This document shows positions 15,539 through 23,702 of a stretch of 28,559 bases of DNA, piece by piece. The number at the start of each line of letters is the position of its first letter. Position 1 is the first letter of the stretch. Source of the stretch: Thermodesulfobacteriota bacterium (GTDB taxonomy: Bacteria; Desulfobacterota; BSN033; UBA1163); assembly GCA_030024065.1 (NCBI GenBank), contig JASEIE010000012.1, positions 1 through 28,559 of the forward strand, given 5' to 3'. A model generated the notes under the pieces. That model ran no database searches and was not told the origin of the DNA. It saw nothing but the letters and a program-made list of their open reading frames with translations. Made by a program: the position numbers and the translations under genes.

Positions 15539-15661
15539 GAAGCTCCCCGTCCACAGGACGGGGCTTCCCGGGCACGTAGTGGCGAGCGGAAAGCGAGCAA
15601 ATGAAATATCATTTATATTGTGCCCCTTGACCCCGCCTAAGAGGCGGGGCTTGCGGGGCAC
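15539..15661. repeat. pair of strong G+C-rich stem-loops upstream of the SDR gene
   Basis: Stem-loop 1 at 15539-15567 pairs GAAG and CCCCGTCC with GGACGGGG and CTTC, with a two-base bulge and ACA loop. Stem-loop 2 at 15620-15661 has an outer GTGCCCC/GGGGCAC stem and an inner CCCCGCCT-AAG-AGGCGGGG. A weak AAATGA...TCATTT palindrome lies between them near 15600-15614. Such hairpins are typical of subterminal ends of IS200/IS605-type or palindrome-associated elements. Loop 1 could also act as a terminator or barrier between the two divergent genes. No transposase gene is present. Confidence 0.6.
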
Positions 15662-15697
15662 TTGCCGGTCAAGTAAGCTTCAACCGAGGAGGCAGTC

Positions 15698-16429
15698 ATG
15701 GGGCAGCTAATGGATCGAGTCGCAGTGATAACAGGAGCAAGCACAGGCATCGGACAGGGCATCGCCGTCGCGTATGCGGCTGAGGGAGCCAAGGTGGTGC
15801 TGGCCTCGCGCAACCGCAAAAAGCTTGAGGCCGTGGCCGGAGAAATTCGAGGCGCAGGTGGGACCGCACTCGTCATGCCGACGGATGTGACGCTCGAGGA
15901 GGACGTCGTGGGCCTCTTCCGGCAGACCATGGAGGCCTTCGGTCGGGTCGATATTCTGGTGAATAATGCCGGCATTACTTCCAGGACGCCAACCGACGAA
16001 CTGAGCCTGGAGACTTGGAGAAATGTGCTCGATGTCAATCTCAACGGAGCCTTCCTGTGCAGCCGTGAAGCGCTCAGAATCATGAAGCGCCAGCGTTCCG
16101 GGCGCATCATCAACATCGGCAGCATCTCGGCGAAGGTGCCTCGCCCCAACTCCGCGCCCTACACAACGTCCAAGTTCGCGCTCGAGGGACTGACGCGGTC
16201 CCTTGCCCTCGACGCGCGAGGCCACGGCATTGCAGTCTGTATTCTACACCCTGGCAATACGGCGACACCGCTCTGGCACGGCCGCGAAGACCAGGCCCGC
16301 CTGGAGGGCATCATGTCTCCCAACGATCTTGCACGGGTTGCTGTAATGATGGCGGCGTTGCCACAGGATGTGAATGTGTTTGAGAGCATCGTGCTTCCGG
16401 TGAGTATGCCTTTTCTCGGCCGTGGATAG
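15698..16429 (+). CDS. short-chain dehydrogenase/reductase (classical SDR)
   Basis: The only convincing plus-strand gene: 243 residues with a complete classical SDR active site. The cofactor motif TGASTGIG is at 12-19, NNAG at 89-92, and the tetrad is Asn114, Ser142, Tyr155 and Lys159 (YTTSK). Arg38 after the second strand suggests NADP may be favoured, though this is uncertain. GAGGAGG lies six bases before the ATG. The gene is much G+C-richer than its neighbours (63% in one 60-base line counted) and runs against all other genes. It is flanked by strong hairpins on the left and a MITE-like repeat on the right. It was probably acquired separately. A 3-oxoacyl or hydroxy-acid oxidoreductase role is possible but the substrate cannot be told. 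Confidence 0.93.
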   Translation: MGQLMDRVAVITGASTGIGQGIAVAYAAEGAKVVLASRNRKKLEAVAGEIRGAGGTALVMPTDVTLEEDVVGLFRQTMEAFGRVDILVNNAGITSRTPTDELSLETWRNVLDVNLNGAFLCSREALRIMKRQRSGRIINIGSISAKVPRPNSAPYTTSKFALEGLTRSLALDARGHGIAVCILHPGNTATPLWHGREDQARLEGIMSPNDLARVAVMMAALPQDVNVFESIVLPVSMPFLGRG

Positions 16430-17004
16430 CATTAATAAAAATAACAGATTGGAACAGGTATATTAAACTGATCTTCTACAGCTGCAAAAATAATATTCAA
16501 TAATTACGAATGGCTAACCCAACTTCCGCAGTCGGTGGAACCTTTTTACTTGTCTTGGGCATATCTTCATCTAAAAACCCATAGGTGGATTCCTGATTGG
16601 CCAGAATAGTGACTAAGCAGAAAATAGTGACTGAAAAAAGTCTAAGCCCGCGTTAACAAAGGATTCTGTATCGCTAACTGCGGAAGTTGGGTTAGCCACT
16701 GGAGTCATAAAATGGGGTCAAAATACGACCTCAAGTTCGGCGTGGAAACGATTGAGGGTATGGAGCGAAACGGATTTGGAGTTGGTTGAAAGGGGAAGAA
16801 ATGATTGGGAGCAGTTTTTTAAATTGCAATATTAGCAGCATGCCCCCTGGTGTCACTGGCATATTGACTGGGGCTTGCCTTTAGCCTATGGGCTCAACTG
16901 AGCCCACTCCGAAGTTTCGGGCCAAGGGCTCAGCCTCCCTGTCCTGCTTACCCCAGTCAGGGGTTTCCACCGATCAGAGGTTGGAGCCACTGCATGGGTC
17001 ACGG
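16430..17004. other. gene-free, repeat-rich and decayed stretch
   Basis: This stretch holds the MITE-like element (16511-16698) and then a plus-strand frame without a start codon, open from about 16635 to the TAG at 16833-16835 and ending NDWEQFFKLQY. It lines up with a short frame starting at GTG 16609 if one base is shifted at the A6 run near 16634-16639, which suggests a decayed protein I do not recognise. Further on are a GGGCTCA/TGAGCCC hairpin at 16890-16905 and GACTGGGG at 16866-16873 paired with CCCCAGTC at 16951-16958. The last may be a hairpin past the PrpD-like stop at 17005, on its transcript. No intact gene is seen. Confidence 0.5.
16511..16698. mobile_element. MITE-like element with perfect 21-bp terminal inverted repeats
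   Basis: The 21 bases at 16511-16531, starting TGGCTAACCCAAC, are repeated exactly in inverted orientation at 16678-16698, giving a 188-base element. No transposase fits inside. A tandem-like AATAGTGACT occurs twice within it, at 16605-16614 and 16623-16632. No clear target-site duplication is visible. The size and perfect ends indicate a non-autonomous insertion element or an internally deleted IS; I cannot name the family. Confidence 0.7.
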
Positions 17005-18411
17005 TTAGAGAATACAGGCCTTATCGATCAATACACGAATGTCTTGAACCTCCTCTATCTGATCGATTGTTTGGAAAAGCTTCTCCGCTTGTTCGCTGTT
17101 TAACACTCGTTGGACGCAGTCCCTGAACTTTTCAGCAAGCTCCTCTGGACTGAGAGGATTGTGTGGGCTGCCCTGCAACTCTACTGCAGATTGCCTTTTG
17201 AAAATTCTCCCGTCTTTTAGCCGCACTTCAATCACACTGATATACTTGTTGCGGCCCATGGCATCGAATTCAGGATTTACTTCTGTCTCCACCCGCCCCA
17301 TCATCTCTTGGACCTCCGGTGTTTGAACGAACTCATCAGTAAATTCCATCCTTCCGGCCTTTCGACGAATAATCATACTGGCCATCTGGAAAGGCACGCT
17401 GAATTTGGCCTCGAGGGCAGTTTGTGCTTTCTTGTATTTGAGTGGGCCTTTCGGAGGAAGAATATTAGATCCTGTTGTCACGTTGACATGATCCACATCT
17501 TCATGATTGATATGATGCTCTGCCACAAGGCTCCGCATTGCATCCATCGTAGAATGTCCGACAACACCGCAGGGGTAGGGTTTGATCGAAACCCCGGGTT
17601 CGACGATGGCCAGAGGGTGCCCCAGCTTTCCGTGGATTCGCCCCGGATCAAATCCTCCCCCTAAAGCTTGAAAGAATCCTTTAGGTCCTTCAAGAGCATC
17701 CAGATTCGCTTCAAACCCCAAAGTCGCGAGTTGGGCGCAGATGACCCCGTTCTCTGCTGCCCGTCCGACATGCAGGGGTTTCACCATGGCACCCAAATTC
17801 ACATCGAGGCCGGCAGCCATGCTCGCTGCCATCCCGAGCACAGATCGAACTTGTTCGACGGATAACCTCATCAATTTTGAAATGGTCACAGCTGCCCCGA
17901 AAACTCCGCACGTTCCAGAGGTATGATAGCCCCGCATACGATGATCCGGGCTGATCGCTTCGGCCAACTTGCATTCCACCTCGAACCCCACCAAAAAGGC
18001 CGTGAGTATATCTCGGCCTGAAACACCCAATTTTTCTCCCATGGCGAGCCCTGCAGCCAATGGGGGCACCGTAGGGTGAAGAAGGACCCCACGCTCAGGG
18101 GTTTTGGAAATCGCTGTGTCATCCCAATCCATCGCATGCCCGGCTATCCCGTTAACCAATGCTGCAAACCGGACCGGCACTTTGATCTTTCCTTTGCCCA
18201 AGAAGGTGCTTTCTTGTTTACCTCCGGTTGAGAGCACGTAGTCCCGAACAATCTGGACACAGGGTTCTGTTGAACCCGCCAAAATCACTCCTGTCCCATC
18301 AATGATACAGCGCTTGGCGACTTGGAGAATCTCCAAAGGAAAGTCTTCGTATCGCGAGCTGACAATGAACTCAGCAATCTCTTGTGTGATGCCTGCTTTT
18401 TCTGCTGTCAT
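17005..18411 (-). CDS. MmgE/PrpD family protein (2-methylcitrate dehydratase / cis-aconitate decarboxylase-like), copy 1
   Basis: MmgE/PrpD protein of about 468 residues, normal length. The family includes 2-methylcitrate dehydratase, cis-aconitate decarboxylase and iminodisuccinate epimerase; none needs a metal cluster. Seen: GHAMDWDDT near 91-99, LHPTVPP near 111-117, GYHTSGTCGVFGAA, KPLHVGRAAENG and the late ALEGPKGFFQ segment. The open frame reaches an ATG at 18477, but its first codons lie inside a structured repeat (18442-18558). I therefore start at the ATG at 18411, preceded by GAGGGG six bases upstream. It is the last gene of the TctBA-PrpD-TctC-PrpD run. The DWDDT-type motif sets it apart from copy 2, which has the LDYND form. 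Confidence 0.92.
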   Translation of the reverse strand: MTAEKAGITQEIAEFIVSSRYEDFPLEILQVAKRCIIDGTGVILAGSTEPCVQIVRDYVLSTGGKQESTFLGKGKIKVPVRFAALVNGIAGHAMDWDDTAISKTPERGVLLHPTVPPLAAGLAMGEKLGVSGRDILTAFLVGFEVECKLAEAISPDHRMRGYHTSGTCGVFGAAVTISKLMRLSVEQVRSVLGMAASMAAGLDVNLGAMVKPLHVGRAAENGVICAQLATLGFEANLDALEGPKGFFQALGGGFDPGRIHGKLGHPLAIVEPGVSIKPYPCGVVGHSTMDAMRSLVAEHHINHEDVDHVNVTTGSNILPPKGPLKYKKAQTALEAKFSVPFQMASMIIRRKAGRMEFTDEFVQTPEVQEMMGRVETEVNPEFDAMGRNKYISVIEVRLKDGRIFKRQSAVELQGSPHNPLSPEELAEKFRDCVQRVLNSEQAEKLFQTIDQIEEVQDIRVLIDKACIL

Positions 18412-18441
18412 TCCCTTCCCCTCAAGATTTGATATTTCTAA

Positions 18442-18558
18442 CTGCTGAAAAACGCCCATCTGCTGCGTTCCACTCATCCTTCGTCGTTGCGGTGTACAAC
18501 CAAGTACGCCTCACTCCTCAGGATTTCGGACGCCTTGTATCTGGACATTTTTGGTCAG
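18442..18558. repeat. structured intergenic repeat with imperfect terminal inverted repeats
   Basis: The left end CTGCTGAAAAACGCCCATCT and the right end, read in reverse complement as CTGACCAAAAATGTCCAGAT, are similar, giving imperfect inverted ends about 28 bases long. In the middle GGTGTAC and GTACGCC form an inner stem near 18490-18510. From memory, closely related sequences recur many times in deltaproteobacterial genomes. A small CCTGA...TCAGG hairpin at 18559-18582 adjoins it, just after the TctC stop on the minus strand, and could act as a weak terminator. Confidence 0.6.
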
Positions 18559-18600
18559 CCTGAGAAAAACGACCTTTTCAGGAGACTGCCGGTACTTCTC

Positions 18601-19569
18601 TCACTTGATCAATCCCAATTTTCTATACAGCTCCGCATTATCCTTATAGTGTTTACTGAGAGCTTTTGTTAACTCTTGTCCAAACAATGGCTTCTTCGTA
18701 TAAATTTCAAGATGGTCAGCTACTTTTTTGAATTCAGGGGTCATCATCGCCTTTCCGAAGGCATCTTCCAGTTTCTTCACAATCGAAGTTTCCATGTTCT
18801 TTGGCCCATAAATGACGTACCAACTTTGGATGACTAAAGAAGGGTAGCCCAGTTCTTTTAATGTGGGTACATCAGGGGATTGCTCCATTCTCTCTTCACC
18901 ATAAGTGACTAAAAGTCTGAGTGTTCCCCCTTTAACATGGGGGGCATATCCTGAGCTCGCAGTGCTGGCTATCATAACGTGCCCTCCTAACAGGGCCGTC
19001 AACGTCGGTGCGGCTCCATCAAAGGGGACAAATTTAATTTTCAGATTCTCAAAGAGAGCAAAGGCCTGTAAAGCGATATGATCGGTCGTACCCACTCCGA
19101 CAATACCCACGGTTAATTTGTCAGGATTTGCCCGTGCAAATTCGATGACTTCTTTAAAGGTCTTAAAAGGAGAGCCCTGAACTACCGAAACTCCAAAATT
19201 AAGGGTTCCATATTGATTGATGTAAGTAAAATCTTCAAACTTGTAAATAACCGGCTCAAGATGGGGTGATGCAACAATGCAAGACGATGTTGTGGCCCCC
19301 AATGAATAGCCATCAGGCTTTCCTTTGGAGGTTAATGTCATGGCCACTCTTCCCGCCCCTCCAGGTTTATTGACACATACGACGTCTACCCCAAGAATTT
19401 TTTTTGAATGTTCGGCGATCATTCTTGCACCCAGATCTGTTCCAGCACCAGGGGCAAATCCAATGGTCATCTCTATTGGTCTTGTGGGATAAGCCGTCTC
19501 TGCAGCCATCGAATTAAAACTTAAAAACACCATCCAGAGTATTAAAAATCCCATCTTTGCTGTCTTCAT
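18601..19569 (-). CDS. TctC-family solute-binding protein of a TTT transporter, copy 2
   Basis: Periplasmic binding protein of 322 residues. A signal peptide covers about 1-23, ending NSMAAE. The mature start TRPIEMTIGFAPGAGTDLGAR near 28-48 holds the ligand turn. KPGGAGRVAMTL near 68-79 and KPDGYSLGATTSS near 84-96 follow. It is clearly different in sequence from the TctC at 10326, so the two transporters probably take different ligands. AGGAGG lies seven bases before the ATG. It sits between two PrpD-like genes downstream of tctBA; with those membrane genes it makes a complete TTT set. A substrate acted on by PrpD-type dehydratases, such as a methyl- or hydroxy-tricarboxylate, would fit. 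Confidence 0.93.
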   Translation of the reverse strand: MKTAKMGFLILWMVFLSFNSMAAETAYPTRPIEMTIGFAPGAGTDLGARMIAEHSKKILGVDVVCVNKPGGAGRVAMTLTSKGKPDGYSLGATTSSCIVASPHLEPVIYKFEDFTYINQYGTLNFGVSVVQGSPFKTFKEVIEFARANPDKLTVGIVGVGTTDHIALQAFALFENLKIKFVPFDGAAPTLTALLGGHVMIASTASSGYAPHVKGGTLRLLVTYGEERMEQSPDVPTLKELGYPSLVIQSWYVIYGPKNMETSIVKKLEDAFGKAMMTPEFKKVADHLEIYTKKPLFGQELTKALSKHYKDNAELYRKLGLIK

Positions 19570-19807
19570 AACGATTCCTCCTTTTTAAAAGTTATTCTTA
19601 GGGTTATTAAATTCACTGTTTTGAGTCTGCCGGGCCACAGCCGAAATTCTTTCCATCCTTAACCGTGTCTCCAGGTCTCACCTCCCTTCTTTTGCCCTGT
19701 TCATTTAATGATCCATCATCCTGGAGTCGAAACGCCTCCTGAGCCGGATGAGGTTAGAGCGAACGATTGCCTGTTGCCTTTAAAAATCATCAATCTCGTC
19801 AATTCTC

Positions 19808-21196
19808 CTATGTCATCCCTATGTCATCGAGACTTTCCAGATTCCAAATGGTGTCAAATATCCTCTGAATCTGTTGCTCTTCCATGTATTTTGAAGCCAT
19901 CTCCCTAAACTTATCTTCCAATTCCCGATCCGAAAGGGGTTCATCCCCAAGGCCATGAGGGGTGTCAATGCGCTTTTGTAACTGACGGCCGTCTTTGGTT
20001 GTAATCTCCGAGCTTCCTTGAAAGCATTTGATAGGCATACTTGGATCGGGTTCTACTGTTATCTTTTCTATCAATTCCTGTACGATAGGATCCGTGAATT
20101 TCTCTGGCTTGAACTGTTCGGGACCCACCCTTCGTTCCTTAATTGCAATAGCTGTCATATAAAAAGCACTGTGGTCTGCACTTTCAGCATTTCTTGGATA
20201 CTTCTTTGCAGGAGTCGTCGTATGATTGTATTCCCGTACACACGCCTTGATCCGAACCGCCGCAATGTCCTCAGGACTCAAATCATGCTCTTTCACTAAG
20301 GTCAACGTGGCGAGAACATGCCCAAGGCTGCTCCCATTGACACTCAAGTACTTGTGCCGGGTTTTGAGAATTCGCCAGCCACTGAAGTTCGTTAGGCGCT
20401 CCAGATCCATATCACCTTTTAAAATAGTGTCGCGTACCCCTGAGTCCCCCTCGACTACACGAACGGGGCCGGTGAATCCCCTCTTGGCCAATAAACAGGC
20501 CAGGATGGCTTGATACGCGACGAAGCCGAAACGAAGGTTCTTCATCATTGTCATTTCTTCCCTATCCGCATCCAATATTCCCAGGGGTAGACAGTGACCA
20601 GTGCAAATCCCAATAGCATTTGCGATTTGTTCCCCGCCGAGTCCCATCAACCTGCCTAAAGCAGGAGGCGCATTGAGCCCTCCCCGGATGTCGATGCTCC
20701 AACCTCTATCCTCCAAGGATGGGCCCTTTATAGAGTCTCTGACCCTTGCTCCCAATTCATAGGAAATAACCAAGGAGGTCAGGAAATCTCGTCCTGTCGC
20801 CTTTTCTCGTTCAGCGACTGCGAGAATACTCGGCATAGCATCGCTGTTGTGACCGCCTCCTCCCAAATCGTTGTAATCGAGAAAACGCACCAGGAAACAA
20901 TTTACCAGTGTAGCGTTAAGCGCGCTGGTCCGCAGACCGGAACCGAATACAGTCGCCTCCCCTACACCCCCCAACTCCTTTACCACGGCTTCACAAATGG
21001 GAAGCCCCGGAGCCTCATAGGCTCCGATAGCGCAACCCAGCGCATCCAGCAAACATCTCTTGGCTTGATGGACAACCTCTTTGGGAAGCAGTTCGTAGTC
21101 AAGGGCGAGGGCGTAGCGGGCGAACTGGTGGGCAATGCTCGAGCGATACACATGATCGAGAGTGGACCAGGCTAAATCACGGCTGAGAGTCATCAC
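19808..21196 (-). CDS. MmgE/PrpD family protein, copy 2 (PrpD-type)
   Basis: A 462-residue MmgE/PrpD protein. The motif RFLDYNDLGGGGHNSDAMP resembles the RFLDFND...HPSD segment of true 2-methylcitrate dehydratases more than copy 1 does. DIRGGLNAPPALGRLMGL, KNLRFGFVAYQAILAC and the C-terminal IEKITVEPDPSM are also family-like. The expected reaction is water removal from a citrate-like tricarboxylate. The start is either GTG at 21196 or the ATG at 21193; neither has a strong ribosome site. The upstream TctA stop is only 34 bases away, so it should share the tctBA transcript. A 238-base gap without visible genes separates it from TctC downstream. No methylcitrate synthase or lyase is nearby, so the classical methylcitrate cycle is not supported. 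Confidence 0.92.
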   Translation of the reverse strand: MMTLSRDLAWSTLDHVYRSSIAHQFARYALALDYELLPKEVVHQAKRCLLDALGCAIGAYEAPGLPICEAVVKELGGVGEATVFGSGLRTSALNATLVNCFLVRFLDYNDLGGGGHNSDAMPSILAVAEREKATGRDFLTSLVISYELGARVRDSIKGPSLEDRGWSIDIRGGLNAPPALGRLMGLGGEQIANAIGICTGHCLPLGILDADREEMTMMKNLRFGFVAYQAILACLLAKRGFTGPVRVVEGDSGVRDTILKGDMDLERLTNFSGWRILKTRHKYLSVNGSSLGHVLATLTLVKEHDLSPEDIAAVRIKACVREYNHTTTPAKKYPRNAESADHSAFYMTAIAIKERRVGPEQFKPEKFTDPIVQELIEKITVEPDPSMPIKCFQGSSEITTKDGRQLQKRIDTPHGLGDEPLSDRELEDKFREMASKYMEEQQIQRIFDTIWNLESLDDIGMT

Positions 21197-21230
21197 ATGT
21201 CTCTGTTGTATTTCTTAAAAATCCCAAACC

Positions 21231-22739
21231 TCACTCTTGCTGTTCTTCGACCACTTCAAGCCGTTTTTTCTTTGAGAATCCCATAATAGCAGTGATCAAC
21301 AAGAAAGCTGCAATCCCTAAACAAACAGCCGAGATGGGTCGAACCAAAAATATCTTAAAACTTCCATCGGAGATGATCAGGGATTGTCGCATTGCCTGCT
21401 CCATCTTAGGTCCTAAAACATAAGCCAACACCAGTGGAGCGGGTTCATATTGGCACTTCTTCAAGACATATCCTACCACTCCGAAAATGATCATGATCCA
21501 TAGATCAAAGACTGAATTGTTGAGAGTATATACGCCGACAATGCAAACAAGGATGATGATCGGAAATAGCAAACGGAAAGGAATCTTTGTGATCTGAACC
21601 CACATCCCGATCAAGGGAAGGTTCAAGACCAAAAGCATGACATTTCCAATATACATGCTCGTGATGACCCCCCAAAAGATATCCGGACGGTTTTTAAGGA
21701 GCAAGGGGCCAGGAGTGATGTTGTGGATCAGCAGACCGACAAAGAGCATGGCCATCACCACGTTGGAAGGGATCCCAAGAGTCAGGAGGGGGACGAAGGC
21801 GCCACTACTAGCGGCATTATTTGCGGATTCCGGGCAGGCTACGCCTTCGATCGCTCCCTTGCCCAGTCTTTCGGGATGCTTTGATACTCTCTTTTCAACA
21901 GCATAGGCCACAAATGAAGCCACAGGCGCTCCGCCTCCCGGAAGTACTCCTAAAAAGAAACCAATCACCGTCCCCCGGGCGATGGCCCAGATAGAGTCTG
22001 CCCAGTCTTTCAGGCTCGGAAGAAGTCCCTTGATATGAGTTTGGTATAGACTCCGCATGCCCTTCTTTTCCAGATTTTCAAAAACCTCTGCAATCCCAAA
22101 AAAACCCATTACAACAGGGACAATCCGTACCCCTTCCAGCAATACATCGATGCCATAGGTGTATCGAATCTGACCGCTCACGATGTCCATTCCAACAAAA
22201 CTTAATATGAGTCCGAGAGCTCCCATGCTGATGGCTTTAATCAAAGACTTTTGCGTCAGGTAGGTGAGGATAATCAGGCCCATAATCATCAGACTAAAAT
22301 ATTCAGGGGGGCCAAATCTGAGGGCAAAACGAACTATAGGATGCGCAAGCATCATCAAACCAATAACACCGATTGTCCCTGCAATGAACGACCCAAATGC
22401 AGATATTCCCAAGGCTGGCCCAGCCCTTCCTTGACGGGCCATCTGGTGGCCATCTAAGCAGGTAACGACGGAAGATGGTTCCCCGGGAATGTTCAACAGA
22501 ATGGAGGTGGTCGATCCTCCGTATTGGGATCCATAATAGATGCCTGCCAACATGATGATGGTGGCAAGAGGAGGAGCATAAAAAGTTACCGGCAAGAGAA
22601 TCGCCATGGTGCCTGTAGGCCCTATTCCGGGTAGAACCCCAATCAACGTGCCAAGTAGCACCCCAATAAAGCAATAGAGTAAATTAATGGGCTGAAGACA
22701 GTTTTGAAATCCCAAAAGGATGCCTTGAGAAAAGTCCAT
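21231..22739 (-). CDS. TctA-family large permease of a TTT transporter, copy 2
   Basis: Membrane permease of 502 residues with helices throughout. Signatures: GVLPGIGPTGTMAILLPVTF near 33-52, GGSTTSILLNIPGEPSS near 73-89, LPGGGAPVASFVAY near 265-278, and CPESANNAASSGAFVPLLTLG near 301-321. It is a full-length TctA, distinct from the one at 11371. The ATG follows the TctB stop by only three bases, and a GGATGGTG within the end of tctB can serve as ribosome site, so the two membrane subunits are coupled. Together with the TctC at 18601 it completes the second TTT uptake system. Confidence 0.95.
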   Translation of the reverse strand: MDFSQGILLGFQNCLQPINLLYCFIGVLLGTLIGVLPGIGPTGTMAILLPVTFYAPPLATIIMLAGIYYGSQYGGSTTSILLNIPGEPSSVVTCLDGHQMARQGRAGPALGISAFGSFIAGTIGVIGLMMLAHPIVRFALRFGPPEYFSLMIMGLIILTYLTQKSLIKAISMGALGLILSFVGMDIVSGQIRYTYGIDVLLEGVRIVPVVMGFFGIAEVFENLEKKGMRSLYQTHIKGLLPSLKDWADSIWAIARGTVIGFFLGVLPGGGAPVASFVAYAVEKRVSKHPERLGKGAIEGVACPESANNAASSGAFVPLLTLGIPSNVVMAMLFVGLLIHNITPGPLLLKNRPDIFWGVITSMYIGNVMLLVLNLPLIGMWVQITKIPFRLLFPIIILVCIVGVYTLNNSVFDLWIMIIFGVVGYVLKKCQYEPAPLVLAYVLGPKMEQAMRQSLIISDGSFKIFLVRPISAVCLGIAAFLLITAIMGFSKKKRLEVVEEQQE

Positions 22740-22742
22740 TTT

Positions 22743-23204
22743 TCACCATCCGATACGGAAGATGCCAGCCGGGAGCACAACCCGGAGCAATTTATATAAG
22801 ACAAGGTAACTCACATTGGCCACAATGAACGCAACAACCATATGGTAGAACCATTTTCTGGGGTTATCGATGAGGAGCATGATCCACATGAGGATGAAAC
22901 TGGAAAGGAGAAATCCTAAGATCTCCAGAAGAAAGGCATAACCGCATAATGCAACCGTTAAAATGAATTGTTTGGACAAATTCTCCCAGCCGAAATGTCC
23001 TTTCCCCTCTTCTTTGGCCGACTTCAGGCTCTCTTTAGCAAAAATGACCAATGAAAGAGAGAGAAGAAGAAGAGAAGCTAAAAATCCCATAAACCCTGGC
23101 CCTGGGGCCTGGGGACTGCCGACGCCCACTTTCAGGCTCGAAATGATAATCAACACAGAAAAACCTATAAGAAAGAAACTGGTAGTCTGATTTAACCGCT
23201 TCAT
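22743..23204 (-). CDS. TctB-family small permease of a TTT transporter, copy 2
   Basis: Small membrane protein of 153 residues. Helices lie near 9-27, 38-56, 78-111 (two) and 119-139. GSPQAPGPGFMGF near 29-41 matches the typical TctB loop before the second helix. This is a clearer TctB than the one at 6174. It is the first gene of its operon, with AGGGA about ten bases upstream of the ATG. The 500-base gap upstream probably holds the promoter. Confidence 0.9.
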   Translation of the reverse strand: MKRLNQTTSFFLIGFSVLIIISSLKVGVGSPQAPGPGFMGFLASLLLLSLSLVIFAKESLKSAKEEGKGHFGWENLSKQFILTVALCGYAFLLEILGFLLSSFILMWIMLLIDNPRKWFYHMVVAFIVANVSYLVLYKLLRVVLPAGIFRIGW

Positions 23205-23702
23205 TTCTGACTTATCCCTTTTTCAGACAATAATACATTCGGGCCTCAAACCCATTTTCCTGTAAGGGTGATGAATAGTGTAAAATGCCTATTGATTTTG
23301 CTCATAATAAAAGGGGGCAACACCATGATATTACAAGTTAATTACGAATGTCGCTCAGAAAAAATATGCCAAGGAATTATCCATATATATCAGAAAGATA
23401 GTCGATTCGTTATGAGTTAAGTCAATAAGCATTTAGTGTAATCATTAAGTGATGAGGAGGTTGGGCATGAAAAGCAACTTCTCTATTGCCTTCCAGGATA
23501 GGGGAGCCGCTATGAATTGTCAAGTGGGAGATATCAACGCCATTTCTCAATAGGGCATGAGTGATCCAAAGCTGTTCTATTACTCGAATGGCCAAACACA
23601 CACACCTTTCTCCTGCGCCAGATAGAGTTTTTCAGAATCCCCTACCCTTTCCTGGAAATAATTTGATGAATCTGGGCGATATTTCTCAACGATCTTTTTT
23701 CT
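23205..23702. other. A+T-rich gap without an established gene
   Basis: About 500 bases between the LeuD-like stop and tctB. No RNA gene, IS end or strong promoter is evident. Two small plus-strand frames, at 23325-23420 (31 residues) and 23467-23553 (28 residues), have good ribosome sites (AGGGGG, and GAGGAGG seven bases before ATG) but no recognisable product. The stretch probably contains the promoter for tctBA on the minus strand, though I could not pick hexamers with confidence. Confidence 0.45.
23467..23553 (+). CDS. possible small ORF, unknown
   Basis: A 28-codon frame beginning MKSNFSIAFQDRGAAMNCQ and ending ISQ, opposite to all neighbours. Its main support is GAGGAGG seven bases before the ATG. 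A second small frame lies 46 bases upstream on the same strand. No family is recognised and chance occurrence is quite possible. Confidence 0.2.
   Translation: MKSNFSIAFQDRGAAMNCQVGDINAISQ

Noticed and set aside
15539..15661. CRISPR-like repeats
   Set aside because: The two hairpins differ in sequence and no regular repeat-spacer pattern or cas gene is present.
15637..16225. Two minus-strand frames of about 170 codons opposite the SDR gene
   Set aside because: The SDR has a complete active site and ribosome site on the plus strand; the antisense frames reflect its high G+C.
17005..21196. A classical methylcitrate cycle locus (prp operon)
   Set aside because: PrpD-like genes are present but no methylcitrate synthase, methylisocitrate lyase or PrpR regulator is seen.
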